The notes below the pieces were generated by a model. That model searched no databases and was not told the origin of the DNA. It was given only the letters and a program-made list of their open reading frames with translations. Shown piece by piece: positions 29,258 to 37,444 of a stretch of 64,000 nucleotides of DNA. The position numbers were made by a program, and so were the translations under genes. Origin of the DNA: Orrella marina (GTDB lineage Bacteria > Pseudomonadota > Gammaproteobacteria > Burkholderiales > Burkholderiaceae_B). The number at the start of each line of letters is the position of its first letter. The stretch's first letter is position 1. The DNA is taken from NCBI RefSeq assembly GCF_003058465.1, contig NZ_CP028901.1, forward strand, positions 434,001 to 498,000. The letters run 5' to 3'.

Positions 29258-29485
29258 TAGTGCTTGACGGTCGCAATATTTTCGCCCCCTGACAACATGA
29301 AGCGGCTTCTGAAGTTAGCAAGCCAGTTATAACTGTTCGTCGCTCCTGAGGAGTTCTGATCTGCTTTTTATCTTAGACAGAAAGCAGCCTTCATGTTCAG
29401 TGCAGGCGAGAAGCTGGATTATGTGTTTACGACCCACCCAGGGCGAGTTGCCGTTCTGAGAAACACAGACCCCTTGAAAGGAATC

Positions 29486-29508
29486 ATGGCGCCGACGGCG
29501 CCATTTTT
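29486..29508 (+). terminator. Intrinsic terminator downstream of the Fic gene
   Basis: ATGGCGCC (29486-29493) and GGCGCCAT (29497-29504) pair across GAC, with five T at 29504-29508. It is 229 bases after the Fic stop; no other gene on this strand lies between. Confidence 0.6.
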
Positions 29509-29558
29509 ACCTTCCTCCCGCCGCATGTTGACCATCGTCAAACGTGAAAACCAGTCCA

Positions 29559-29756
29559 TCAAATCACGTGAGCACACTCACTCGCCTGAATAAGCGGCAA
29601 GGCTTGCATCTCGGTACCGATTTCAACGATCAGCATGGCTGCACCGATACGATCTACACCTGGAATGGTCTCAAGCAGATCCAGTGCATAGCGTTGTGCA
29701 GTGAGTCCTTCGAGCAGGCGCTCTGATTGCGATTGTCGAGGTGCCTCGCGTTCCAA
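29559..29756 (-). pseudogene. IS110-type transposase fragment (helix-hairpin-helix region)
   Basis: About 65 residues reading LTAQRYALDLLETIPGVDRI then GAAMLIVEIGTEM match the Transposase_20 region of IS110 proteins, where LLxTIPGVG is typical. Neither the DEDD domain nor the catalytic serine segment is present. Confidence 0.65.
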
Positions 29757-29879
29757 GGAAAGAAGAAAGCCATCAGATTTTCAACCAAGGCGCGCGTCAG
29801 CCAGCGCACGCGGTTGGCCAAAATTGCAAAAAAGTGAATGCTGCAAGTGGGTGCTGGAAGATACCCGTACAAGTCCAGG

Positions 29880-30677
29880 TTAAAGCGTTTTGATCTGGTC
29901 ACGCCCAGCAGATTTTGCTTGCAGTAATGCCGTATCGGCCCGATTCAAGGTGCTGGAGTAGGACTCTCCAGGTTGATAACTCGTTAGGCCGATGCTGGCC
30001 GAGACGAGCTTCTCAAGAAAATCGACCTGGATCTGCTTGATACCTTGGCTCACACGCCCGAAAACCGGCACAGCGGACTCAATGGAGGTTTCCGGCAGTA
30101 TGATCAGGAATTCCTCGCCACCCCAACGGCCGCAGAGATCTTGCTCTCTCAGTGCATCTCGAATGGCAAAGGCGATTTCACGTAACACCTTGTCTCCGGC
30201 CTCATGTCCGTATCTGTCATTGACTTCCTTGAAGCGATCGACGTCCAAAACGCCCAGAACATAGGAAGTGCCTTTGCAATTCGCGCGTTTGGTTTCCTCT
30301 TTTAGCTGGTTCATCAGGAAACGGCGGTTGCCCAGTTCGGTCAGCGGATCTTGCAAAGATGCGTCTCGCAGCGCTTCGGTCATTTCACGCAGGCTGTTCT
30401 GATATCGGTCTGAAATGCGCGCGAGTTTCTCCAGTCGACGCAATTGCCAGTCGTATTGCTGCACCAGCGTCAGATTCCGGTCTCTCGATATGCCGTGATA
30501 ACCGTCGGATATTCGCACAAGACGATACAGGCGCTCCCGTTGCCGCTCATTCAGGCTGAACAACTGAGAGAGAAAGGGATACAAAGGATTGTCGCTGTGC
30601 TGAGAATCCGCCAGAAGGGCTTGAATGTCTCGAAGCAGCTGCTCTTCCTCAGAAGCATGCAAGTGCTTATCGCTCAT
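29880..30677 (-). CDS. siaD: Diguanylate cyclase SiaD
   Basis: 265 residues from ATG 30677, overlapping the end of siaC by 11 bases; an ATG at 30722 is possible but deep inside siaC. The N-terminal half is helical and soluble (QLLRDIQALLADSQ, RQRERLYRLVRISDGYHG). The C-terminal GGDEF domain has DPLTELGNRRFL, LGVLDVDRFKEVNDRYGHEA, the inhibitory RxxD site (REQD) and the active site GGEEF in CGRWGGEEFLII. It makes c-di-GMP from two GTP. In Pseudomonas aeruginosa SiaD is activated by direct contact with unphosphorylated SiaC. It is last in siaABCD. The coiled stretch before the GGDEF domain is where SiaC docks in the known system. Confidence 0.9.
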   Translation of the reverse strand: MSDKHLHASEEEQLLRDIQALLADSQHSDNPLYPFLSQLFSLNERQRERLYRLVRISDGYHGISRDRNLTLVQQYDWQLRRLEKLARISDRYQNSLREMTEALRDASLQDPLTELGNRRFLMNQLKEETKRANCKGTSYVLGVLDVDRFKEVNDRYGHEAGDKVLREIAFAIRDALREQDLCGRWGGEEFLIILPETSIESAVPVFGRVSQGIKQIQVDFLEKLVSASIGLTSYQPGESYSSTLNRADTALLQAKSAGRDQIKTL

Positions 30678-31047
30678 CGGCCGCGATCTGAAAGGGGAAG
30701 CTGCAGTCATCTCTGAACTCATCGGCTACTTCTAACACCCGTTCATTTTGCGGGTCGTAGTACCAGCTCACGCGCACGCCGCGGCCTTTGCTGTGCGCAT
30801 CTTCCAGCAGGTCGAAGATGTCCATCATGGCTTTGACTGAGCTGGTGTTCATGTAAACCAGGCGCAGCTCCAGCTGCAGCGGTGCTGTGGTTTCCTTAAG
30901 ATAGGACTCAATCCAGTCAATGACGGGACTAAAGAGCTCGAAGGAGTTCTCTGGATAGGAATCCCCTTGCATGAAAAGGCGACCTTCTTCCCACGTCCCG
31001 ATGATGGTCGGCGTGGACTGACTGCCTTGAATATTTAACGCGTTCAT
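30667..31047 (-). CDS. siaC: SiaC, anti-sigma-antagonist-like switch protein (DUF1987)
   Basis: 126 residues, matching the P. aeruginosa protein in length. The segment LRLVYMNTSSVKAMMDIF places Thr68 in the MNTSS motif; Thr68 is the residue phosphorylated by SiaB and dephosphorylated by SiaA in P. aeruginosa. The preceding QGDSYPENSFELFSPVIDWI is typical of DUF1987. In the known system unphosphorylated SiaC binds and activates SiaD, linking phosphorylation state to c-di-GMP and aggregation. The gap to siaB is 23 bases. Confidence 0.92.
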   Translation of the reverse strand: MNALNIQGSQSTPTIIGTWEEGRLFMQGDSYPENSFELFSPVIDWIESYLKETTAPLQLELRLVYMNTSSVKAMMDIFDLLEDAHSKGRGVRVSWYYDPQNERVLEVADEFRDDCSFPFQIAADER

Positions 31048-31070
31048 GGTGATACGATACCAGCAAAAAT

Positions 31071-31613
31071 TCAGATTACGGCACGCAGGCTGAAAAAGGC
31101 ACGCTGGTCTGGGGTGGTGGTCAAACTGCCTTGCAACGGCCGGGCCGATTTTCTCGCAATATCAATCAGTCCCAGGCCTGCGCCACTGACGGCGTCTTCA
31201 TCCCGAGGCTGGCGAAGCTGAATTTTGTAGGCATTTTTCAGTGCGGCCTTGTCCATGCTTGCCAGTTTATCAACGCGCAGCAAAAGCGCTTCGCCATCGG
31301 ATTGCCGGACCAGATTTCCCGCTTCGACGACATAATGACCTTCCGCATCCCGTGCCACGACCACAGTGGCGGAGCTTTCCAGATCATTGTAGCCTTGGGC
31401 CATTGCATAGTGGCGGATGTTCTGGGTCATTTCGATATAGGCACTAAAAACATCCATCGCGGCAGAAGGTTGCGCCTGGTCTGCTTGCAGGTAATTTTTC
31501 AGGGCATTGCCGATCTCTTCGATCAGACTGCGAGAAATAGGACCGTTGAAACACAGCAGAATATTGCGGCGATTGAAATGCTCTCTCAATCCAACGAGAT
31601 CTATTGAGTCCAT
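31071..31613 (-). CDS. siaB: SiaB, SiaC kinase
   Basis: 180 residues, DUF6272-type with a GHKL-like ATP fold: YIEMTQNIRHYAMAQG near 60-75 corresponds to the N box, and GAGLGLIDIARKSARPL near 146-162 to the G box. It phosphorylates SiaC, opposing SiaA. It lies 12 bases after siaA. An N-terminal LVGLREHFNRRNILLCFNGP matches the family start. Confidence 0.9.
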   Translation of the reverse strand: MDSIDLVGLREHFNRRNILLCFNGPISRSLIEEIGNALKNYLQADQAQPSAAMDVFSAYIEMTQNIRHYAMAQGYNDLESSATVVVARDAEGHYVVEAGNLVRQSDGEALLLRVDKLASMDKAALKNAYKIQLRQPRDEDAVSGAGLGLIDIARKSARPLQGSLTTTPDQRAFFSLRAVI

Positions 31614-31625
31614 TGCAGATCCTGT

Positions 31626-33620
31626 TCATTCGAATCGGAACGATAGTATCGTGATATCGTCCCGTTGCGGGTAATTGCCTCGATAGGCTTCAAGAGCCTG
31701 ATCCAGTTTACTGGCCTGTTGCTCCATGGGCAAGCGGGCATGCTGCAAAAGCAACTGGGCAAAACGGCTGTTACCAAAACCATAACCTCTGTCTCCGCCG
31801 GCCTGATCGAGGAAGCCGTCCGTTACCAGGTAGTAGGTCACGCCGGGGCGCAGCCTGATTTCCGTATCGACATAGACACCTTGTCGCCTGTCCCCGATCG
31901 CCCGGCGACCGCCTTTGATTTCGCCTACTTCCTGACCATCGCTCCAGTACAAACCAATCTTGGCACCCGCGTAGCGCAGTATCCGGTTCTCACGATCTAC
32001 ATAGGCCAGGCCCGCGTCCATATTGGTGGCAATGGCTCGTGGCAAGTCACATTGTTGCAGCATGCCGCGAATGGTGTTGTCGGTGTGGCTCAGGATGCTG
32101 GCCGGGGATGCGATGCCGACCTGGTTCATGGCATGATCCAGCGCCGAGCGCGCCAGCATCGTCATCAGTGCGCCGGGCACGCCATGCCCGGCGCAATCAA
32201 TGACGCCAACGAGATATCGCTCGCCTTCGACGCGAAAGATGTAAAAATCTCCGCCTACGACATCTCGCGGACGCCAGAGCACAAAGTGATGCGGCCCGAG
32301 CAATTGCCTTAGTTGCTGATCGGGAAGTATGGCCCGCTGAATCAGGCTCGCGTAGTCGATCGAGTCGTTGATCTTCTGGTGAGCGCGCCGCATGTCCTGA
32401 TTGGCAGACTCCAGCGCCTGGGTGCGTGCCTGGACCTTGTTTTCCAGCTCTTCGGTATTACTGCGAACCTGTTCGGCCATGATGCCGAACGCCCGGCTCA
32501 GATCGCCCAGTTCGTCCCCGCCTGGTGGTGGAAGGGAAACTTCAAAGTCACCTTTTGCCATGGCAGTCGCTGAAAACCGCAGTTTGCGCAGTGGTTGCAA
32601 TACCAGTTTTTCCATGGCGAAGAGAAAAAACAGCAGCCAGATGCTGATCAAGACAACCAGGGTCAGAATGGCAGCATTCAACCAGTTTTTGTCGAGCACC
32701 TGTGCAGACTTGAGGTCGACCGCGGTGACAACGAACCATTTCAGCTCAGGAATGTAGGACAGGGCCAGTAGCTGCTCCTTGCCATCGAGGTCTGCGAGCA
32801 AGGTGCTGACTTCACCCGGGTGAGCCTGCGCCTGCTTCATGGCTGCTGCCAGCGCTGCGCGTGGTGCGCCTTCCGGCAGATGACCTGCCAGGGTTTGGTC
32901 AGGGCTGGCAGTGCTGCCAGTCTGGTTAAAGGCGATCAACTGTTCGTCGCGGTGCGCCTGGATCGCACCCGTCTCGTTGATGATCATCGTCGTCACACCT
33001 GCTTCGTTTCCGGCAATGTATTCTTCGAGAAAACTGCTCAGGTCGATACCCGTGCCGGCAATGCCAATCTTGTGACCGTTCTCGCGAATGCTGACATTCA
33101 GCCAGACCCGGGTGGTTTGCAGTTCGCTGTTCAAATCGACATTGATGTTGTAAGCATCAGCACTGTCCATTGAGCTAAAAAACCAGGCGTCGGTCGGGTT
33201 GCCCTTCTCGAGGGTATAGCGCGGTGACTCGCTGTAGGGATTGCTGTTGTCGTTGGAGTAGTAATTCTGGCTCAAATCACTCACAACAAAATAGGCCTGA
33301 TCACTAAAATCCTTGCGGTAGCCCTCGGCCTCATTGAAGAAAAGTGCTTTCTTCTCCTTGTTCTGCTCGTCCAGCAACCACTGGCGCGTCAGCACTGAAT
33401 CAGCAAAACGCTGAGATAGCGCGAGTTCCATGGCAACCGGGGCCATGATGCTCTGTCTCTTGAGTTGCGTGAAGTTGACGGCATAGGCGTTACCAAAATA
33501 GTTGCGAACACTTTCCAGCACCTGCCAGCCGATCAAACTGGCGGGTAGCAGTGCCATCAGACAGGCCAGCATCAGTGCTAACAACGCTTTGGCACGAAGA
33601 CCACGACCCCAAATTGCCAT
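31626..33620 (-). CDS. siaA: SiaA, membrane sensor phosphatase (PP2C/SpoIIE)
   Basis: 664 residues. A first membrane helix lies near residues 12-32 (LLALMLACLMALLPASLIGW). A long periplasmic sensor of dCache type follows (WFFSSMDSADAYNINVDLNS; IGIAGTGIDLSSFLEEYI). A second helix near 315-338 (AAILTLVVLISIWLLFFLFA) precedes a HAMP linker and a coiled coil, then a PP2C/SpoIIE phosphatase with GGDFYIFRVEGERYLVGVID, CAGHGVPGALMTML and YYLVTDGFLDQAGG holding metal-binding aspartates. It dephosphorylates SiaC in response to an unidentified extracellular signal. First gene of siaABCD; GAGG lies before the start. Confidence 0.92.
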   Translation of the reverse strand: MAIWGRGLRAKALLALMLACLMALLPASLIGWQVLESVRNYFGNAYAVNFTQLKRQSIMAPVAMELALSQRFADSVLTRQWLLDEQNKEKKALFFNEAEGYRKDFSDQAYFVVSDLSQNYYSNDNSNPYSESPRYTLEKGNPTDAWFFSSMDSADAYNINVDLNSELQTTRVWLNVSIRENGHKIGIAGTGIDLSSFLEEYIAGNEAGVTTMIINETGAIQAHRDEQLIAFNQTGSTASPDQTLAGHLPEGAPRAALAAAMKQAQAHPGEVSTLLADLDGKEQLLALSYIPELKWFVVTAVDLKSAQVLDKNWLNAAILTLVVLISIWLLFFLFAMEKLVLQPLRKLRFSATAMAKGDFEVSLPPPGGDELGDLSRAFGIMAEQVRSNTEELENKVQARTQALESANQDMRRAHQKINDSIDYASLIQRAILPDQQLRQLLGPHHFVLWRPRDVVGGDFYIFRVEGERYLVGVIDCAGHGVPGALMTMLARSALDHAMNQVGIASPASILSHTDNTIRGMLQQCDLPRAIATNMDAGLAYVDRENRILRYAGAKIGLYWSDGQEVGEIKGGRRAIGDRRQGVYVDTEIRLRPGVTYYLVTDGFLDQAGGDRGYGFGNSRFAQLLLQHARLPMEQQASKLDQALEAYRGNYPQRDDITILSFRFE

Positions 33621-34346
33621 TCTATTGCCTCAAGTCAGACCATTCTCCCGGAGTATATCGATCCGAAAGTGAGTTCAGGGGAGTGTATTAGGGATTCGCG
33701 CAATTGCTGTGAGTGCCCAACAAAATGCACCTTGATCTGCGCGTCGCCCGGAAAGGGGCGAGACTGTGGGAATGTATACGATGAGAAGACACAGAAAACA
33801 CAGATTCAGGTGCCGGACCAGACTGTGGGTGGCAGCCATGCGTCTTTGCAGTCGAGTGTGAATAACCAGATTTGACGATGAATCTGGCGATGAATCAGGT
33901 TACGCTCGAATCAACCCGCGGTGAATGCGCTGAACACAGTATCGGGAACACCTGCGCCACGGTCAGGAAGTATGCAGGCGTGTCCATCGACGTGTCCGAT
34001 CACGCGAAAGACGGGTGACGTCAAGAAGGGCGTTCATGGCTTGCTGCACTGTGAGCACCGACACATGCGTGATTCTGGTGGGTGGTTTTCTGCGAAAGGC
34101 TCCGTGGTCTGTTGAACGTTACCCTGATGAGTGCAGGCTGGTTGTCGCACCAGATCACCTCAAAGCAAAGCGCTCACCTGAAGAGGTGCCGAGGTTTGTC
34201 TATCTACTTGCACTTTCCGGCGAATTCGGTGAAATTGCTCTGATGCGGATGATCAAAGCAATTGGTTGTTCATCGCCTGCGCGGCTTTGCTCTGGCTTCC
34301 TGCATGGCTCTCTTCCTTGAAAGGCATAAAGCAGCATTTGGACAAG
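33621..34346. other. 726-base stretch without a recognised gene
   Basis: It presumably holds the siaA promoter next to 33620. Short open frames exist (for example 33669-33875 and 34015-34320, plus strand), but they lack recognisable domains, and the track of codon use changes between them. No repeats or terminators were seen. Confidence 0.5.
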
Positions 34347-35063
34347 ATGATCAAAGGGAACAAGTTGCGACTGCGTTACTTTTTTGATGCAGGCAGTGGC
34401 GTATGTCTGTGGTCGGGTGACGATGCGACAGAGGCACAATACGGTTTTGCTATTGACGCTGACGATCTGCCGTTATCGATCAACACCCGACAATGGTTGC
34501 GGTATCTGATTGCCTGGTTTGATACTTCGCTGGACTGGGATGATGCTGGAGGGCCTGCGCGCTGGTCTGCTGAGGAACAAACGCGCTTTCGGCTGGCTGC
34601 ACAGGATGGCTTTTCGCGACTTCAGCATGAGTTGGCCTCGGCAGGGTATGACGTGTTTGATGAATCCTGCACGGCAGGCGACTCTTGTCCCAATCCTGCC
34701 AGCCTGCGGATTCGCATCTTCTTGCCTGCCGCTGATCCCTGCGATGCGAATGGCCATCATCAGGCTTTGCTGACTGCCCTGGCTGCGTTCTCGCCCAGCA
34801 CCCTCCATGCTCCAGAGCCATATTGGAAGGAACCCGGCTGGTACGAGCATTATTTTGAATTATTCCCTGCCGATCTGGCCACCTTTGATGCCATAGTGGC
34901 CCACTCTGAACAAGGCTGGCATGTCACAAGAAACGGTGAGTGCGATGCGGTATGGAACGCGTCGCCTGGTCATGTGTTCCTGCTACCAGAGGTCATCTGG
35001 GCCAATCTCTTTCTGTTTTGCCCCAACCCGCCCGCACCAGACCAGGAATACCTGCCCTCATGA
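34347..35063 (+). CDS. Unrecognised 238-residue protein
   Basis: Start ATG 34347 (MIKGNKLRLRYFFDAGSGVC) is preferred to 34266, whose extra 27 residues look like read-through of non-coding DNA. The protein is acidic and rich in Trp, Asp and Ala (LWSGDDATEAQYGFAIDADD, then YLIAWFDTSLDWDDAGGPAR). It has a conserved-looking middle (RFRLAAQDGFSRLQHELASA) and a C-terminal WHVTRNGECDAVW. There is no signal peptide, membrane helix or known motif. The size and acidity resemble immunity proteins of polymorphic toxins, but no toxin gene is adjacent. Confidence 0.5.
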   Translation: MIKGNKLRLRYFFDAGSGVCLWSGDDATEAQYGFAIDADDLPLSINTRQWLRYLIAWFDTSLDWDDAGGPARWSAEEQTRFRLAAQDGFSRLQHELASAGYDVFDESCTAGDSCPNPASLRIRIFLPAADPCDANGHHQALLTALAAFSPSTLHAPEPYWKEPGWYEHYFELFPADLATFDAIVAHSEQGWHVTRNGECDAVWNASPGHVFLLPEVIWANLFLFCPNPPAPDQEYLPS

Positions 35064-35171
35064 TCGCGACCCCGCAGTGTTGATCATCTGGTCTTGTCGC
35101 AGCACAGAGCAATAAGACAGGTGTCATTGTTCCCGGCATTTTGCACACCCTGATCCCTGCAATGCGACTGA

Positions 35172-35504
35172 TCAGGCATCCAGCGAATGACGCGCGAGAA
35201 GTGGCTGCATGTCGCGGTGGCCGTTGGGCAATCATGAACACCACACCGTCATGCCCCATCAATCAATAGACGAGGCGATACGGCTTGTAGAGTACCCAGG
35301 CGGTATGTCTACGAGTTCGAGAAATTCTCTGCGTAGCGGTTGCACCCCGGTATGGTAGCAAGTGACTCTGTGGTCGCCAACAACCGAACCAGAACGTGAT
35401 TTTCGCTCGTCAGGTCATCGAACTCGGTGATGTAATACGTAGATCGTATCCAGATCATGCTCCCTCTGTGAACAGGACGTTGTCGTTCGACGTCATCGGG
35501 CCAA
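35172..35504 (-). pseudogene. Decayed ParE-family toxin
   Basis: Pieces of a ParE/RelE toxin lie in successive frames on the minus strand. NVLFTEGA comes near 35480; YITEFDDLTSENHVLVRLLA then TTESLATIPGCNRYAENFS runs around 35440-35310; VLYKPYRLVY lies near 35275; and NGHRDMQPLLARHSLDA ends at 35172. Several frameshifts and stops separate them. Together they follow the usual ParE order. Confidence 0.65.
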
Positions 35505-35689
35505 CGCTTTCCTGGCCCTGAGCCTTGCCAACATATCAGAAAGTGGTTTGACTTTACTGCAGGCCACTTCCTGCTGCCCGAAGGCCAGCACTTTCAATAA
35601 TGCAAGTGTTTCCTGCTTTGCCTCGTAGCTGACCACATCCGGTAAAATTGCTCTGGCCTGGGTGATGACAGGAATTTCACGTTGTTCAC
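35493..35689 (-). pseudogene. Decayed Phd/YefM-type antitoxin
   Basis: The frame reads VKFPVITQARAILPDVVSYE then KQETLALLKVLAFGQQEVAC and KVKPLSDMLARLRARKAL. Beginning and end fit a Phd-type antitoxin, but the middle DNA-binding strands (about 25 residues) are missing, so it is a deletion derivative. It lies directly upstream of the decayed ParE toxin, the normal operon order. Confidence 0.6.
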
Positions 35690-35862
35690 CGACTGACCAG
35701 CTCCTTGATCAGTGCATCCTCACAGAAACACTGTCAAACCCGTCATCATTGACTGCGTCGCTCAGCCCAGGCGTTCTGTTAGATTGGTTCGGCTCAAACC
35801 CACTGCAACCCATGCAGGAAGTCTGCTCGGGTTGCAATGGTAAGGATAGAAACGACATTCAG

Positions 35863-36861
35863 TCAGGCAATGGCTGCAGACTGGGGGATATTTGCCTGGC
35901 GGGCGTTCAGTTCATGCAACTGTTCCCCCAGATATCGCGCAATTGCACGCATGCCGTACACGCCCGCTACCGCTTCAGCGTCGCTGTTGTAGTTGGTATT
36001 GGTATTGACATCGTAGGTGTAGATTTCACCTGCTTCATCAACGATGAACTCAATCCCGGCAATTTCTATCCCGTTTTCTGCAATGAAACGCTGGTAGCGC
36101 TGGATGACCGGGTTGTCAAAACCCTCGATGATATGAAAGCGTGGCGAGGGTGCTGCAGGTGCTGCCTGTGCTGCCGCTGCGGTTTCCCCCACCGGGCAAA
36201 ACACATCACCGATCTGGCAGACGTCTGCCGGGCAGAGTTCGAACCCCAGTGACGTATCAACACGCACGGCATAAAGGAATTCTCCGCCCACGAATTCGAC
36301 GCGTGTGATGTAGGGTTGTGGCGCGCGAATGTATTGCTGGATCAGCGTGATGCCATCGACGGACGGGTCGAATTGCTCGCCGTTCACATAGTCCTGCAGC
36401 GCATCGATGTTATGGAAAAGCTGTACGCCCAGTCCTTTGCCCGCCCGGTTATGTTTGGTGATGAATGATCCTGTCATCTGGCGGGCGGCTTCGATGATGT
36501 TCTGCTTGCCAACCGCAGCGATGGTACGCGGGGTCTTGACGCCGTAGTTCTGCAAGGCAACGTACTGGGCGACCTTGCTCACTTCAAGTTGCAGGGCACG
36601 ACTGTTATTGACAACCCGCCGACCATGCGCTTCAAGCCAGGAGAGAACCGCTGCCGTGTATTCAGGTGCGTAACGATGATCACGCGTGTGCGACGAAGCA
36701 CTCATCCGGTTGTAGAACACCCCCTCGGGCGGTGGCACGGACAGATCCAGGTTGCCTTCGTCGAGAAACCACTCTTCGTAAGGTAAATCCAGTTCCCGAA
36801 AAGCAGCTTGCAATGGTTCCACCCAGGCGGAGTTCTCATGAATCACATAAATTTTCGACAT
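35863..36861 (-). CDS. RimK-like ATP-grasp ligase
   Basis: 332 residues. The N-terminal pre-ATP-grasp part (MSKIYVIHENSAWVEPLQAA) is followed by an ATP-grasp fold. VSKVAQYVALQNYGVKTPRT supplies the lysine region, SFITKHNRAGKGLGVQLFHN the glycine-rich loop, YIRAPQPYITRVEFVGGEFL the central strands, and IEFIVDEAGEIYTYDVNTNT plus NYN the metal-binding Glu/Asn. An unusual Ala/Pro-rich insert (TAAAAQAAPAAPSPR) lies near residue 235. Such enzymes join an amino acid or similar amine to a carboxylate with ATP; the substrate is unknown. It stands alone. Confidence 0.8.
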   Translation of the reverse strand: MSKIYVIHENSAWVEPLQAAFRELDLPYEEWFLDEGNLDLSVPPPEGVFYNRMSASSHTRDHRYAPEYTAAVLSWLEAHGRRVVNNSRALQLEVSKVAQYVALQNYGVKTPRTIAAVGKQNIIEAARQMTGSFITKHNRAGKGLGVQLFHNIDALQDYVNGEQFDPSVDGITLIQQYIRAPQPYITRVEFVGGEFLYAVRVDTSLGFELCPADVCQIGDVFCPVGETAAAAQAAPAAPSPRFHIIEGFDNPVIQRYQRFIAENGIEIAGIEFIVDEAGEIYTYDVNTNTNYNSDAEAVAGVYGMRAIARYLGEQLHELNARQANIPQSAAIA

Positions 36862-37444
36862 ATCCCATCTTCTCGGCGCCGGCTACACAAACGCTGTCCG
36901 GAACGGCACACCCGGACAATGGGACAGAGTAATGAAAACCCGTTAAAACCAGAACGACATTTTTGTCATTTTTTTATAATCATGGGTAATTAAGATCATG
37001 GAATCTTCTCGCTCGCCATCCAGTGTTTGAGCCATTGAATGTGTCACCACGACTCATCTGGTGACAGCCTGAGGAGAGGATATCCTCCAACCCTGCCTGG
37101 GTCATATGCTCATTTCAGCGGGTATCTGAGTCCGGTGAGGCAAGGTGCGCTTGCTTGCCCATTCCGGCAACCCGGCGCAGTCGGACCTCTGCGTGCTGAG
37201 CGTTCGGGGGCATCAGGCGGGTCGGGCACGTTCGGAGGATCCGGTGTGAGAGCCCGGACTCTCATTGCATGAGCGGCCGTTCAACCGTATATATTGAGAC
37301 AACTGTCCAGGATGCGTGTGAGCAAGAGCCGATGGGTTCTGGCGCTAAGGCTTTGTTTGTGTCCGAAATGAGGTGCGGCCTATACACTAAGCTCACGTTC
37401 AGCTGGTTTGCAGAAAACTCATCAAAATCAAAAATTTATATTAC
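36862..37444. other. 583-base intergenic region with several hairpins
   Basis: It separates divergent genes. Near 37040-37064 the arms TGTCACCA and TGGTGACA form a hairpin; GGAGAGGATATCCTCC lies near 37073-37090. Further small inverted repeats run to about 37250 in a GC-rich stretch, and an AT-rich tract with TATAAT-like sequences lies near 36960-37000 and 37400-37444. No known riboswitch was recognised. Confidence 0.4.

Noticed and set aside
33669..34320. Small plus-strand ORFs upstream of the unrecognised 238-residue gene
   Set aside because: No motif, no ribosome-binding site and mutually overlapping; treated as non-coding.
15419..36000. attR copy of the tRNA-Met 3' end
   Set aside because: No second GGGTTCGAGTCCCTGATGCG-like sequence was found by eye, so island limits are not set.
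37040..37260. Cobalamin or c-di-GMP riboswitch
   Set aside because: Conserved core sequences of these classes were not seen; only generic hairpins.
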